This document shows, piece by piece, positions 51,938 to 63,293 of a stretch of 64,000 bases of DNA. This DNA is from Marisa cornuarietis (Eukaryota; Mollusca; Gastropoda; Architaenioglossa; Ampullariidae), in assembly GCA_004794655.1 (NCBI GenBank), contig SMMW01000605.1, positions 310,001 through 374,000 of the forward strand, written 5' to 3'. How positions within the stretch are numbered: position 1 is the stretch's first letter; the number at the start of each line of letters is the position of its first letter. Below the pieces are notes generated by a model. It made no database searches. It was not told the origin of the DNA and saw only the letters and a program-made list of their open reading frames with translations. The position numbers and the translations under genes are program-made.

Positions 51938-53780
51938 GACCCAGCGGATGGGACTAGGGGAATACACTCAACAGACTGTATCAGCTTATAAAAGGACGAT
52001 TTAAAAAATACTTGTATTCACGATCACCTCTTGGTTCCAGCCAATAGGAGAACTCTTTAAGAATGCATTCGAGTGCTTTAATGAGACTACATAAAGACGG
52101 GGGCTGCTCACATGGATTGAAAATAAAACTTGTTCACCAAGTACTGGAAATTACACATCCTTCCCAGGGCTAAATTTTGACAAAGCCTGCTCAGACTAAA
52201 ATAAACCTTTGCCATCTATAAAGGGAAAAATGGTTATTGGGACTGAAGCTGACAAAACTTGATTAACTAGTTCTACAGCAGTAACAACACTTGTTCCCCA
52301 AGTGCTAGATTTGGTCAGCAAGTACCACACAAGAGTGTGTTTGCATGCACACAAACAAGCATCCTCGTGTCAAAGAAGTTTCTTAATGCTCAACACTGGC
52401 TGCTGAGAGTACTTCACTAAGGCCGCAGACAAAACAAAGATGCTGCTGACGTAACCTGGACGGTTAAATAGATCTTGAAGAAGTTGTCCGCGGTGATGTG
52501 GGAAGCAGGAGCGCCCTCTGCTGGAGGCTGGATGATAGGCTGTGTGTCCGTGTTCTCTCCCGCTGGATGTGAAAATGACGTCTCCTTCTGGCGGTTGCTT
52601 TCCCCCTTTTTGACTGAGTTCCTTGCTTTTTGAGTAGTTCGAGTGGAAGCCCTGAACAGCGTAAAAATAACCTTGAAGAAAATGGTCGCTGCTAAACATC
52701 TTCTTTTTGTACTAAGATATAAATGTAGAATATCTGAGCCTACTGACAGTCGGAACAGCATCTTAAGGCATGGCGGAGTCAGAATCTCTCCTTATTCCTT
52801 TTTTTTGACTTTTTCCTGATAAATGTGCACCGCATTTGAGATTTTTCTGTCACTGTTTTTACAATCTAAGAATATTCTGTATCAGGTAAAATCGTTTTAA
52901 ATAAGATACAAGTCTTTAAGACGGACTTACGCTTAGGTCAGTGCTTACTAGTGTAAAAGAATGGCGGTGTTCAACCAGAGGGTAATTTTTTTCACACATT
53001 GTAAGCAGAATTACTAAATGAATTGTTTACTTGTCAAATTCAACAATAGTTTAAAATATAAAGTTTCATGTACGGGGGATGTTGTGAGCACAGTGAGTAC
53101 GGTGGAACACAAACTGCGTAGAGTGTGAATGTAAGCAGATCGCATCACCGTGCGACACGATAGGCCAACTCGACCACTATGAGACGACTCGACCACTGCC
53201 TAGATGGTAATAATTCTTTGGCAATACTACCATGCAAACGAGTTAATTTCTGTCAAACTATAGTCTAATTTAATATAACAATTTTAAATTATAAAATTAG
53301 AAAAAATTGCAGATATAATAAGAAACATTCAAAACGTTTCTAACTACAGTTTGTTTTCATGAAATTGCAAACTTGAGTTGTACTTTCATCAGTAGTCATT
53401 TTGATCTCTACAGTAATTCTAGCTACCTCGGTCTCTTGAAATCCATACCGCTAAAACAATTGTCGTCGGGTTATTTTATCACACAGACTCTTGTTTGGTT
53501 GTAAAAAACTTAAGTTCTTCTCTGAAGCTGATTCTGATAACTTCAGTCATCGCCTTCAAACCCGTTTGAGTCGGTGTTAGAACTACAAACTGTGCTTAAT
53601 TTAAACGAGAAAATCTTTCTTAAGAGAAACCCCAAAAAGGCTGAAAACCCTTCTAGAAGCAGTTTCTTATAACCCTTCTTACTTTGGGTCGACAACATTT
53701 AAAGGCTTAGTCGTGTCTTATGCAATGGAACTCTTGACGAATGAACGGGATAGTCATCAAACAGGCAGAATGTAGATCAG

Positions 53781-53832
<52 letters not shown>

Positions 53833-54851
53833 CAGAGTCCCTTAGACGACTACGACGACGACGATGATGATGATGACGATGCACGTAAATAGCGCATTCT
53901 TTCCAATTTATAAGATGAAGGAGACCACTAGATATAGAAAGATCTGATTGGCGTCCATTTTTGTGTCGTCTGACGAGAGGCACACACAGGAGGTCCGTAT
54001 GAGCAGAACGGAATCAACGACTTAGCTGCGAGGGAGTCAGCTTCTCGGACAAGTATCGCATGGATAAGTACGGAATAAGTGAAGCATTTCCTTATCTTCC
54101 TTCGCTATCTAGTATCTACATAGTGTTCAGAGGCATAGTATTTATTTAAGTCACAAAAGTAGGTAGGCTAAGTCAAAGATCAGCGTACTTACTTGTGCTT
54201 GGTGCACTTCATGCCCCAGCCCATGAGCATGACAAGAAGGCAGACGCAGTAGCCGAGCACTGAGTGATTGCGAATCGTTGTCGCATCCCTTCAAAACAAA
54301 AACACTGATGACAGGATAGGACAGACACCAAATTACTGCTTCCATCATGACGTGTATTTTCTGTTGTCCCCGTACTGTCTTTCTGCCTCTGTGTGTGCGT
54401 CATGGCCGGTAAAAACATCTAGATAGTTTGATCGGGCATCAGTCAGAACAAATCAAACATTTAAACCCAACATCATTTGGCTTTGCTTATGCCCTTTATT
54501 GAAGCTATGTGTCAGATTTTAGACTTGTCCTGCCTGCCGGTCTGCTTATTCAGTATCCTCACAAAATCTTCCCTTGTAGTTCTTTAAAGATAGGTCTCTA
54601 ACACTTTAAAATAACTCTTTAACTTTAAAATAAACTGTATGACACACGAGGTAGGTGAGCGGCACTCACTCGTTGTCCTCGTCGAAGATTTTCCATGGGT
54701 CGAAGCACTCCCCGATTCTGCTGTCTTTTGCAGACTCTGGCCATTTTCCGCACAGGTGGGGCAAGTTAAAGGCCATTATCACAGGCACCTGGTCAGCATA
54801 CATCTTTACAGGTACAAAGCTCCTTTTTCGTTCATTCAGCCATTAATGCAG

Positions 54852-54894
<43 letters not shown>

Positions 54895-56081
54895 AAGGAA
54901 GTTTTGTTTGTTTGTTGTTGTTTTTCACGTCACTCACAAAGACGACGAGCAGGAATCTGGCGAAGATGTTGTGGACGCGACATTGGTGTTGAGACACGAA
55001 GGCGACTGCGGAGTAGGAGCGGTATGGCTTGTTGACCAGGCAGTACAGACGTTCGAGTCCCGCCAGCAACATCCCGTAGGTTACTAGGTCCTGCGGAACC
55101 GTGATATATCACATTTAGACAGCTTGCAGGACAGCGACATGCCACACTTACATTGGTCACAGGCCAGAGATATGCCACATTTAGACCGCTTACTGGACAT
55201 GCCAAATGATTAGAGTCTGGCTACAGGGCAATGACATGTCACTATTAAATTGTTTATAAGACAGCGACATGTTCTGTGGACAGGATCTGATTACAAGACA
55301 GCGACATTCCACATGGAGAAACTCCTGGATCTGTGTGACACGTGTTACCAATAAAAACAAATTGAATATTGAATTTTGAAGTAATGGGCCAGAACCATAG
55401 TTTTTGCAACAGATGATAACCAAAACTTTTCTTATAAGAAATAACACAAGATGCATAAAGAGTCACTACTGACAGGTATTTTGAAGACTTAAAGGTAAAA
55501 TGCCAACATCAACGACCATCATTTAAAAAAAATGTTTTAGAATTCGCCTGAGAAATATCGCTAAAAGGCGAAGGGCAAAATAAAACACGATTTTCATACT
55601 AGTCTGCATGGCAAGAAAGCTTACCATGAAGAAATCATTACGAAGATCTATAGCGAGCACAACTTACCACGAGGGTTATTTTCAGATAAATGACCACCGA
55701 ACACAGCTTGCCACGAATGTCAGAATCCAAGGTGGGAACTAGGGGCAGCAGCATTCCGACCCATGGCACCCCGAAGAGGAGAAACATCAACATGCAGTCC
55801 ACGATGGCCAGGAAGCGAAGGAACATGCAGATGCGGTACTTCTAGAAACACAGGTCATCACTTTACTTAACACCTGTCCTGCCATTTTAAAGTTGTTTTT
55901 TTTTACATTCAATCTTATGTTCATTCGTTGAAACGTGTTTTACTTGCAGTAATTTCGGTAACGTGCTGTGTAAGCTTTTTTCCTGTCCAGTCAGCTAAAT
56001 AACCTATACGTGTGCGTGTGATGGAGTGCGCATGCATTTATAACATAGAGTGTGCGTGTGCGTGCGTGCGTGCGTGCTTCC

Positions 56082-56126
<45 letters not shown>

Positions 56127-56485
56127 AGACAGAGAGTTAAAGAAAGGCTGGCTAGGAGTTTTTACTGTTTGTGTCACCTCGATTTACACCGCAAATGATG
56201 ACACAACCCAAGTGTCAAAGACTTATTTCAAAGTGTCATGCTTGTCAGCTTGCCCCGTGTGACCAACGCTGCTGTTGGCTGCGGGTGTGACGTCACCTTC
56301 ATGTCCTGAAAGTTGAAGACGCTGTAGATGAGAACGCTTTTGACCATGGCGTTGATGGCGAAGAAGGGCAAGCCCACCAGGAGCGTGATTCGCACCGCTT
56401 CGCTAACTGGCTCATAGGGTGTGACGTCACGAGCTGAAGACCACATGCCATCGGCCTGCCCCCCGTCTGGCTTGAGAGGTTGCAT
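49377..56485 (-). CDS. divergent rhodopsin-like G-protein-coupled receptor, orphan
   Basis: Eight coding exons give 442 aa in frame: 56,297-56,485; 55,668-55,841; 54,938-55,090; 54,670-54,788; 54,193-54,288; 52,456-52,651; 51,271-51,414; 49,377-49,634. An in-frame TAG two codons before the ATG supports the start. Hydrophobic segments fit seven helices. Class A landmarks are visible: Asn45 (helix 1), Asp78 in LAIVDCMLMF (helix 2), Cys110 and Arg135 exactly 25 residues apart (3.25 and 3.50) with ERLYCLVNKPYRSY in place of DRY, extracellular cysteines 185 and 200, and Pro356 in helix 6. Helix 6 lacks the usual Trp, and NPxxY is replaced by GNIVF. The third intracellular loop is long (about 244-338) and polar. 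Residues 415-425 hold cysteines that could be palmitoylated. The ligand is unknown. The interrupted gene and weak motifs argue for an old invertebrate lineage. Confidence 0.85.
51424..51740. repeat. degenerate tandem repeat in receptor intron 6
   Basis: Units of about 25-30 bp recur, with variants of ACAAACCCTTGTCAAATCTGA. Related words (CAGGGCTAAATTTTGACAAA) reappear at about 52,130-52,330 in the same intron, so the array was probably once longer. Confidence 0.6.
51889..51936. repeat. TGCG tetranucleotide run, about 12 units
   Basis: A pure TGCG run in receptor intron 6, unusual for its CpG content in an AT-rich intron. Confidence 0.95.
53786..53832. repeat. CA microsatellite
   Basis: A CA run of about 47 bp in receptor intron 5, followed by GAC/GAT trinucleotides to about 53,880. 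Confidence 0.97.
54853..54892. repeat. CA microsatellite filling a short receptor intron
   Basis: A CA run of about 40 bp lies inside intron 3 (54,789-54,937), which is only 149 nt long. On the gene's strand it is a TG run between the exon 3 donor and the exon 4 acceptor. Confidence 0.95.
55105..55320. repeat. degenerate tandem repeat in receptor intron 2
   Basis: Variants of ACATTTAGACAGCTTGCAGG and ACAGCGACATGCCACA recur about every 40 bp. The degenerate state suggests an old array. Confidence 0.6.
56055..56125. repeat. compound GCGT/GT microsatellite
   Basis: GCGT units are followed by a GT run in receptor intron 1. Confidence 0.9.
56288..56295. promoter_or_regulatory. TGACGTCA octamer (CRE-like) at exon 1 donor
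   Basis: A perfect palindromic cAMP-response-element octamer overlaps the first intron bases of the receptor gene (GTGACGTCAC). It is a sequence match only. Confidence 0.3.
56422..56429. promoter_or_regulatory. TGACGTCA octamer (CRE-like) in exon 1
   Basis: A second perfect octamer lies within the coding part of exon 1, 134 bp from the first. It may be constrained by the protein rather than be a binding site. Confidence 0.25.
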
Positions 56486-57470
56486 TGTCTACCTGTCTTC
56501 TGGCTTTCTCACTAGATTGATAACATCGTTGAGTTCTTCACTTGCTTACAGACCACTAAGGAATAGCGTCAGATTTTATTATTATTAACGTTTTTTCTTT
56601 ATATGTCTGGTATGTGTGTGGTCTTTATGTCTACAGCGAATTTAGATTTTAAGAACATTAACAACTCAGAGTTATAGTTGACACATTCAAAGTACTCCTA
56701 GAGAAAGCCAGTTTTAATCGACACCCGACTAATTAAAGACTGTACACACAATCTCTGAGCTGTGGTTCTATGCAATTAAATGGTATGGCACTATAGTATC
56801 TGTAGCTGTCTTTTATTGAAGAGTCTTTGAATTTTGTTATCGATGAAGACAGTACCAATTTGAAATCGTTAAAACTTACTCTCAGACCAAGACAGAGAGA
56901 TACAAAAAATTATTTCTTCTTTCGGATTATTCGTCTTAATTAATTAATCCCATGATATGAGTTAAGGAGAGCTCATCCTTTGTCTTTTTGGTCTTATGTG
57001 CAATAAAGTGAGCAGTACTGCAATATTAATTAGTCAGGAAGAGTGATAGTAAGAGTAATCGAACGATTTTAATACCTACACCTATATTAATTCTGAAAAC
57101 ACTCCCTTTATTTTCCCCTACACACGCACACTCAGAGAGAAAGAAGGAGTAAGAGAACATCGAAATGTCTTTCATAAAACAGAAATATTTGCCACAACAG
57201 CCAGGGATGTTTGGATGTCTGCGTGCGTTATGAAGAGACAGCACGCCACGTTCACTGGAGTATCATTAAGTGAAAATGTTAGAGAAGAGAAACAGAAGGA
57301 AAGATGGCTGCATCATGTACTTACTTCTTCACTTTTTGCTGATAATTTTAGCCTCGCTGAATGCTAGAGAAATTATCTTCTTCGCTTGCGGCGGCTTCAT
57401 GTACGACGTTTCTCAGGTGACATGCGAGCTGCCACTCGTGACGTCTTCACTCAGCGGCTTTACAGCAGCG

Positions 57471-57478
57471 TGACGTCA
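57471..57478. promoter_or_regulatory. TGACGTCA octamer (CRE-like) upstream of receptor
   Basis: A third perfect octamer lies about 1 kb upstream of the receptor start codon, with a related TGACGTC 32 bp to its left (57,439-57,445). The position suits a promoter element. Confidence 0.35.
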
Positions 57479-57569
57479 AAGAATAATGCGTCATCACTGA
57501 CGAAAGAAGTTTAGGTCAGCGGAGTGACGACACAGTAATGGCGGATGTCCTGGGCTGCGTTCGGCTCAC

Positions 57570-57795
57570 CGCACATTGAGTTCATTCTTACACTGGTTAC
57601 AGGCACGGGTGGATACCCGTGCAGCGCACATTTTCAGTCTCACACTGGTTACAGACACGGGTGGATACCCGTGCAGCGCACATTGACTTCATTGTCCCAC
57701 TGTTCTCACCACGCACGGGTAGATACCAGTGCAGCGAACATTGATTTAATTCTCACACATCTTACAAACACGGGTGGATACCCGTGCAGCCATTT
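57570..57795. repeat. four-unit tandem repeat carrying hairpins
   Basis: Four units of 50-60 bp contain CACGGGTGGATACCCGTG, a perfect 7-bp stem with a 4-base loop, at 57,604, 57,656 and 57,769. A variant lies at 57,714 (CACGGGTAGATACCAGTG). Each hairpin is followed by CAGCG(C/A)ACATT or, in the last, CAGCCATTTT. The array lies about 1.1 kb upstream of the receptor gene. Confidence 0.85.
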
Positions 57796-57799
57796 TCCT

Positions 57800-59398
57800 C
57801 GCTCTCGGATCATTTCATTTAAAATGTCTCTATAACAGGACCCGTGCCAAGGCTGTTCTGCCCCAGTTAACTCACGGTCTATAAGGTTAACCACCCTTTC
57901 ACGTCTTTTATACTTCTCGTTTGTCTTTCACTTACTTCTGCGATCAAATTGCTTTATTCTTCTGCAATGATTTATATTCCAGGGATTGAAACTTTCTTCG
58001 CTGATACATGCGTACTCACTGTCCTTTCGACTTTAGGTCGACTTCCCCCAACATCTGTCAGCGTATCGTTCAGTATAGTGTGTAAAAGATGCGATGCCAT
58101 GATGCATCTTATTAGCGTGGGTAAAATATTCCTGATTCTGATACTCATCAAAGATATTTGAGGGCGGGGAATGGCATTTGAACCTGCCTCCCTTTTCTCT
58201 GATGGATTCGTCCCACCATACGTTGTGGTGTTTACAATGCAGCGTGCAATGCTGGTGATTCAGGTATCTCTACTTTTGTCTTTTTGTTTTTTCATTTCAC
58301 CAAATGTTTGTAGAGCCATCTGGACAAAATCAACATTGAGAAAAAAGTAGTTTTTGACACTCGAGGTTATGAAATGGTAGAAGAAAAATTAACATTTTCA
58401 CTAAAGAAAGAAGTAGTACTCACTGGAGCTTTTGACATATCCATACATCTTCAGCAACAGAAACGACTGATGTGTCTAGTGCACACCACCGCGAGATAAA
58501 CAAGACTGTTGTAGACTGCTATCGTTTAAATATCCTCACTCATATTGTATACTTTGCATATTTTGATATATTTATGGACGACTTCCCTTACATTTTGTTA
58601 GATATCTAATACAGACTTTTGAACACTTAATAGTAGTGTTAATACAAATTTTCACGCACTTCTATTTCTTTTGATGTTTTCTATTCAGGTCAGAAATTGT
58701 GAAACACTTGCATTCTAAATTAGATACTGCACATTCTTAGAACCAACCAACCAACCAACCAACCAACCAACCAACCAACCAACCAACCAACCAACCAACC
58801 AACCAACCAACCAACCAACCAAACCAACCAAACCAACCAAACCAACCAACCAACCAACCAACCAACCAACCAACCAACCAACAAACCAACCAAACCAACC
58901 AACCAACCAACCAACCAACCAGTACATTTTGAATAGTAGTTTTAGTGCTACAAACCAATGTCACAAACTAAGGTCCTTTTTATGTACAAATTGCTTAACG
59001 TTCTGTTTACCAACCCGCACTAATTGCACAAATACCGATACTCTGTTTCGTTTCCGCAAAGTGGTTTGATATCATAAACACTTTAGCTGGAGAAAGATTA
59101 AAACATGGTGTTTCGGAGTAAGAAAGAAAATACAGTTATCATAGGCAAGTATTAATGATTTAATTCATAGCTCGACGGTTTCAATAAGAAAAATATATTG
59201 TCAAAAATTTCTGTTTCACAGAAGTCCGTTGTAGTCCCAGGGTATTATACATCACTTGAAACATTTATGCACAGTTTAGAAGTTTCCTGAATGTATTAGC
59301 GTTATGCGGTTGTCTCCCTGTTTCATGGCCACCAGTTCATGGCATTCAGTTACACCTGGAAGCTTCTCTAACTGATTGCATCACACGCAATGACGGAT
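57800..59398. other. intergenic stretch, no gene seen
   Basis: The stretch carries the AACC array (58,741-58,920) and AT-rich sequence. A block at about 58,155-58,265 has a B-box-like GGTTCAAATGCC on the minus strand but no convincing A-box. The right end should include the 3' untranslated region of the CUB-LDLa gene. Confidence 0.5.
58741..58920. repeat. AACC tetranucleotide array, about 44 units
   Basis: A 180-bp array of AACC units with a few AAACC irregularities. On the minus strand it opens Trp-Leu-Val-Gly frames that are artefacts. A GGTT array of opposite sense lies 1.8 kb away at 60,719-60,815. Confidence 0.97.
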
Positions 59399-60121
59399 TT
59401 ACATCTTAGCTCCACTCTGCATCCACTGGTCTGTCTTTAACTCCCCACGTTCATCATGAGTTGATTGCACCCCAGGGTGTCCACGAATGCCTCGGAGGTA
59501 CTTGTACGTCACCGGGTAGCTTGGGTCGGGGTCGAAGACGTCATCTGTGTCAATGTGGTCGTTGCGAAAGCGTCGCCATTGGTTACGGCGGTGGATGTGA
59601 TATACAAGGCCGGCAATAATACAGAGAATAACAGCCAGACCTAGACAACCTCCGGCTATGGCAGCGGCCACATTCAGAGAACCTTCCGTACTTGATTCTG
59701 TAACCAAGCGAAGCCATAAATAACATACACCGATAATTATAGGCTTTATATATATATATATACAAGTATGTAAAAGTTTGAATTTAATATTTCGTGGAGA
59801 GAAAATACTTGTATTTTCCTAGAAAAACATTCCACAATGAATGTCCACATTTCTATCAGAGAGGTGTATATTGGTGGAAATTGGCAACAAGAGTTTCTGA
59901 AAATGGACTGATGAAAGCATCGCCTGTCGATGTGATCTGCTGCATCCTGGAAAGCTGTTGCATCAATCTCGAATCCGCTTAAGATTTGAAGTTTCTAAGT
60001 TAATGGATGTGTAGCTGGCATTTTCTTTGTCGTCAGTACTGTCGTTTCTATCCATGTAGTCCATGTTTCTTCCACGTTTTAAGCGCTAAGAGTATGCTCT
60101 CTATGAGTGTGAATATGTCAC

Positions 60122-60167
<46 letters not shown>

Positions 60168-62507
60168 TACAAGTCAAAAATGCGTTGTGAATTTGCAACC
60201 TCTGTTTTCATAAGACAAAAATACTAGTGAACTGCTTTGCATTCTGGTTTATATTAGGACCTCAGAATTTCAAAAGGATAGCATTTATATTAAACTAAAC
60301 TTGGTCATCTGACAATAATTTTGCAGTCGGATGAACTTTGAACTTAAGGACGCATGTCTTCTAAAGAAGGAAAGTGTTGACTTTACTTGTTCCCTTCATT
60401 ACAAAAATATTTACAAAATATATGCAAAATAGTTTTACTTCCTCACTTAGAACGACTTACCTGTGCAGGTTTGTTCATCACTGACATCACCGCACTGGTC
60501 GTAGTTGTCACAGACGACGCTGGACGGAATGCAGAAGGTGTTGTTGCAAAGATACTGAGCGTTGTCGCAGGGACCTGGTCGGACGATCGACAGATCGACA
60601 GATTTTTGAAAGAAATAATGTTCATTCTTCTTTTATTCCAGTTTCATATTCAACTGCAGCTTTCAGCACTATTCTAGGACTGGACTTTACTTTCATATTG
60701 CAGCAGTTTCAGTACATGTTGGTTGGTTGGTTGGTTGGTTGGTTGGTTGGTTGGTTGGTTGGTTGGTTGGTTGGTTGGTTGGTTGGTTGGTTGGTTGGTT
60801 GGTTGGTTGGTTGGTTTACGTTTAGGAAACACGCTTTTTAATCTGACTCTGTTAAGGGCAATATAGGGGAGGAAACTAAAGCACCCAAAGAAACACTGAA
60901 ATAACTACAAATTATTTTAAAATATTTACAAGAGTGCCCCAATAGTTTTATATTTTAAGTTAAATGTATGAAAAAAAATCCCGAGACCTACGGAAGTTTT
61001 TTTTAACCTCTTTCAATGCACATTTCAAATAAAAGTGTGTTTTTAAAAACTATTTTAAATATTTTTTTAAATGACATGCTGTCATTTAAATACGTGTCTA
61101 CATCGAAGAGCATCAACCTTATTATAAAAACACAGAAGCACAAATTCTGATCAGACTTGAGGTCTATCGTCTGAAAGGCAAAGAACGATAATCTACGAGT
61201 TCATGTAGTTTGCAGCGAAGTGAAACAAAAAAAAAAATAATAATGATTACTGACCGGCGGAGGCTTTCGTAAAAATGATATTGAAGCCGAGGTACATAGC
61301 AGAGCCGTCCGTCACGAAGTGGATGGTCAGTCGCTGACCGGAACTGACGTAGACAGTGTTACTAGGAGCGCCCCCACAAAGGGGCTCACTGTTTAGGATG
61401 TCGCCAGCTGTGTTGTTGCCGTCATGGAGGTTGACGTAGTCGTGGCAAACGCCGGCGATCTTGGGCTCGAACTCAAAACGCTGTTGGTGTTAAAAGACAA
61501 AGGTTAAGGAATTATATCTCTGTTGGGTACAACAAAGAGATCAAATGCTAGAGTTGTTCTCGGTGTTAAAATTTAACATTCATCACTAGACGAAACGGTC
61601 GGGTTGTAACACAAAGGCCAAAGGTTACTATCATTATCGGTATACCGTACAAAGGTCAAAAGTTAGTATCGTCAGTGTTGGGCAAAAAAAAAATTCAAGG
61701 ATTTGTTGTCTTTATATAGTCGTGGTGATGATTTGTTTGATAATTATTTTATATAAAATTGTGTGAATGTTAGACGGCATTTGTTGACAATATACTTTTT
61801 TTTTTATTGCTAATGACGAGGTGAAGGGTACTGTTTGCATTTAAACTGTTTCCGTTGTAACAAAGCGGTTTTCATTCAAATTATAAATATGCTTCCGATT
61901 GGGCTGAAAAATAGTTCAACAGCATCACTTTAAGCACGAAAACCAGGTAAATTCGACTCATTTTCTTCGGGAAGTGGGGGAGAAAGAAAAATGTGGGTAA
62001 ATGCTGAAGCCGACCGCAAGGATATAAAGTTAGTATCACAGCTAACATGTCTACACTAATATGATCAATGATGTGCACACCAAACGGACCAAACAGTTCT
62101 GAAGCAACGTGCATGGTAATTAGGTAAAGTCACACCTTGATGTTTGCCAGCACCAGGTAGGGAAAGGCGACTTGGATGGTGTAGGTGCAGTCCATGTTTG
62201 GGAGGTAGGTAAGCCCAGTACTGCTCTCCACTTGCACGCTGTCTGTGATAGTAAGTGCCCCACCACAGGTGTCACGGCTCAGGTACACTGCGCAGGGAAA
62301 GTTGAGTGAACAAAATTTTTTTGGGGGGAAATTACACACTCTGGAAGGTGAAATAATAAACAAAGTATAATTTAACTATGCGATGCTCGTTGTGTTTTAT
62401 GTGTTAAATGCTTGAAACCAGCAAGAGCGGCACCCTTCTTGTACGGTACATTTCTTTCTTTCTTTATTTCTTTCACCGTAGGGAATAGATGGGCGGGAAG
62501 AAACGTA

Positions 62508-62546
<39 letters not shown>

Positions 62547-62680
62547 TAGAGTGAGTAAAAGAGATCGAGAGAACAGAATGGTATGTTTGAACTTGAGAGT
62601 TTGTGGTGAATATTTTAGAATATTATTTGTTCTCTAGATGTTTCACAGAAACTGACGTTTAAAAACCCAAATCGATTAAT

Positions 62681-62751
<71 letters not shown>

Positions 62752-63293
62752 CAGTGCACTATCGTGGGCTCGTACTAACCCTGCATGATAATACATATAT
62801 ATTTAAATAGATGCAATACTTAATATATAAATTAATCTAAAATAATGCATGTAAATATACGAATATCTGCATTTTAGACATGGATTTTCTGGTAATCATT
62901 GAATGATATCTTACAGTCATACATAGGCTGCTGCTTTTTGAAAATAGAGAAGGGAATACAAAATAAATGATTTTTAAATTCAATCTAAGAAATAGAACGC
63001 CATGCTGGGACTATCGCTAACTATTCATGCACACGCGATAAAACTTGTGGTTATCGTACAAATTTACTGAGAGAAAATCCGCGAGTTAATATCTGCTCAA
63101 GTACATTCAGAGAAAATACCACCTCCTTTGCATGTGTCAATATAACAATGAAAACGAACAAACAAAGCAGCACCCAAAATAAAAACGAAAAGGATCACCA
63201 ATAGGCTATTTATAGTGCGTGTTTACCTGCGGCCAAAGCTTTGACTGAAGGCAAAAGAATTATAGATAATAATAATGATAATGATGTCACCAT
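59399..63293 (-). CDS. type I membrane protein with CUB and LDLa domains
   Basis: Five coding exons give 285 aa in frame: 63,227-63,293; 62,136-62,287; 61,255-61,480; 60,461-60,574; 59,399-59,697. Residues 1-22 are a signal peptide with a Leu/Ile core. A CUB domain covers about 30-145, with CGGALT, a four-cysteine pattern, YVNLHDG and [10 protein letters not shown]. One LDL-receptor class A repeat follows (about 150-186), with six cysteines and a [12 protein letters not shown] calcium-site end. The membrane helix is about 196-219. The 66-residue tail has an acidic stretch ([15 protein letters not shown]) and tyrosines. CUB plus LDLa plus one membrane helix recalls NETO and LEV-10 receptor-auxiliary proteins, but those have more CUB domains. 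I therefore assign only an adhesion, co-receptor or auxiliary-subunit role by analogy. Exon borders coincide with domain borders. Confidence 0.9.
60020..60170 (+). mobile_element. truncated 3' end of the 15-kb LINE family
   Basis: About 150 bp match the LINE 3' region in order: GTCAGTACTGTCGTTT, TAGTCCA, TTTTAAGCGCTAAGAG, TGAGTGTGAATATG. The segment ends in a 48-bp ATT run (60,121-60,168). It is inserted in intron 4 of the CUB-LDLa gene, opposite to the gene. Confidence 0.8.
60719..60815. repeat. GGTT tetranucleotide array, about 24 units
   Basis: A 97-bp array of GGTT units in intron 3 of the CUB-LDLa gene. It is the reverse complement of the AACC array at 58,741-58,920. Confidence 0.97.
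62511..62541. repeat. GA microsatellite
   Basis: A GA run of about 31 bp in intron 1 of the CUB-LDLa gene. Confidence 0.95.
62683..62751. repeat. CA microsatellite
   Basis: A CA run of about 69 bp in intron 1 of the CUB-LDLa gene. Confidence 0.97.

Noticed and set aside
58155..58265. Minus-strand block with GGTTCAAATGCC
   Set aside because: A lone B-box-like word without an A-box is not enough for a SINE or tRNA call.
58715..58964. Trp-Leu-Val-Gly repeat frames that look like membrane proteins
   Set aside because: They are translations of the AACC tetranucleotide array.
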